13,286 bases of DNA, from positions 1-13,286 of the forward strand of contig CANJYI010000028.1 in the NCBI GenBank assembly GCA_947478975.1. The letters run 5' to 3'. This document shows, one piece after another, positions 13,170 to 13,286 of the stretch; positions within the stretch are counted from its first letter, which is position 1; each line of letters starts with the position of its first letter. Under the pieces are notes generated by a model. The model was not told the DNA's origin and did no database searches. It saw nothing but the letters and a program-made list of their open reading frames with translations. The stretch comes from Chthoniobacteraceae bacterium (GTDB taxonomy: Bacteria; Verrucomicrobiota; Verrucomicrobiia; Chthoniobacterales; Chthoniobacteraceae). Both the position numbers and the translations under genes were made by a program.

Positions 13170-13286
13170 GTGAATGCCCAACTTGCCCCAATACTCGGTC
13201 TGAGCGTGACGGAAAGGCTGGAAATCGTGAATGTGATTTGGGAAAGCATTACCAACGAGGATGCGGACCTGCCTGTACCTGAATGG
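13170..13286 (+). CDS. Second addiction-module antitoxin (TIGR02574-type), partial at the right edge
   Basis: 39 codons are visible from the GTG at 13170 to the window end: MNAQLAPILGLSVTERLEIV, then NVIWESITNEDADLPVPEW. The 'LS..ERLE.V...W.SI' core and the position of the Trp match the antitoxin at 12337, so the two are paralogues. The start is nearly forced: a TGA at 13143 closes the frame upstream, and no ATG, GTG or TTG lies between. The C-terminal toxin-binding part and any toxin gene lie beyond the window. The locus may be a functional copy next to the decayed one. No Shine-Dalgarno motif precedes the start. Confidence 0.8.
   Translation, partial: MNAQLAPILGLSVTERLEIVNVIWESITNEDADLPVPEW

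Noticed and set aside
12901..13180. Integron attC-like site near the second antitoxin
   Set aside because: Cassette arrays often carry toxin-antitoxin genes, so I looked for GTTRRRY/RYYYAAC pairs. Only one 7-mer match (GCCCAAC at 13174-13180) was found, inside the coding sequence and without a partner.

Overview
The window looks like chromosomal DNA of a GC-rich Gram-negative bacterium, most likely from the Verrucomicrobiota. The pointers are a secreted DUF1080 (3-keto-disaccharide hydrolase) protein, an exported PQQ-type beta-propeller protein, a membrane-anchored protein with 'W..xDP..A' helical repeats, and an addiction-module antitoxin of the TIGR02574 kind. No rRNA, complete tRNA, phage gene, transposase or CRISPR array was found. 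The taxonomic call is an inference from gene types, not from a marker gene.

Layout. On the minus strand, 1-1346 is the N-terminal part of an exported beta-propeller protein that runs off the left edge. Divergent from it, 1590-2435 encodes a regulator-like protein made of a coiled-coil-like segment and two tandem copies of a small winged-helix-like domain, ending in a strong terminator (2482-2527). The minus strand then carries malate:quinone oxidoreductase (mqo), a small protein of unknown function, and an exported protein with three FKBP domains. The plus strand carries a secreted DUF1080 protein, cysteine synthase and an L,D-transpeptidase lipoprotein. The last of these overlaps tail-to-tail with a membrane-anchored alpha-solenoid protein on the minus strand. 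Divergent from that are glucose-1-phosphate thymidylyltransferase (rmlA) and an exported protein of unknown function.

The last kilobase differs in character. It is less GC-rich, and it holds a type II toxin-antitoxin locus whose ParE/RelE-type toxin stops after 37 codons. About 500 bp without a recognisable gene follow, and then the start of a second, paralogous antitoxin gene that is cut by the right edge.

The genes do not form one pathway. Most are single-gene units for central metabolism (Mqo, CysK), envelope and periplasm work (FKBP, L,D-transpeptidase, RmlA, beta-propeller, DUF1080) and regulation. Two genome-style signals stand out. Nearly every start codon lacks a Shine-Dalgarno motif, and many are preceded by a pyrimidine-rich stretch. 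Both antitoxin genes may be leaderless, with a -10-like hexamer ending exactly 6 nt before a GTG start. I see no confident new multi-gene system. The best candidates for follow-up are the duplicated winged-helix protein with its operator-like inverted repeat, the three-domain FKBP with a dead-looking centre, and the decaying antitoxin array.
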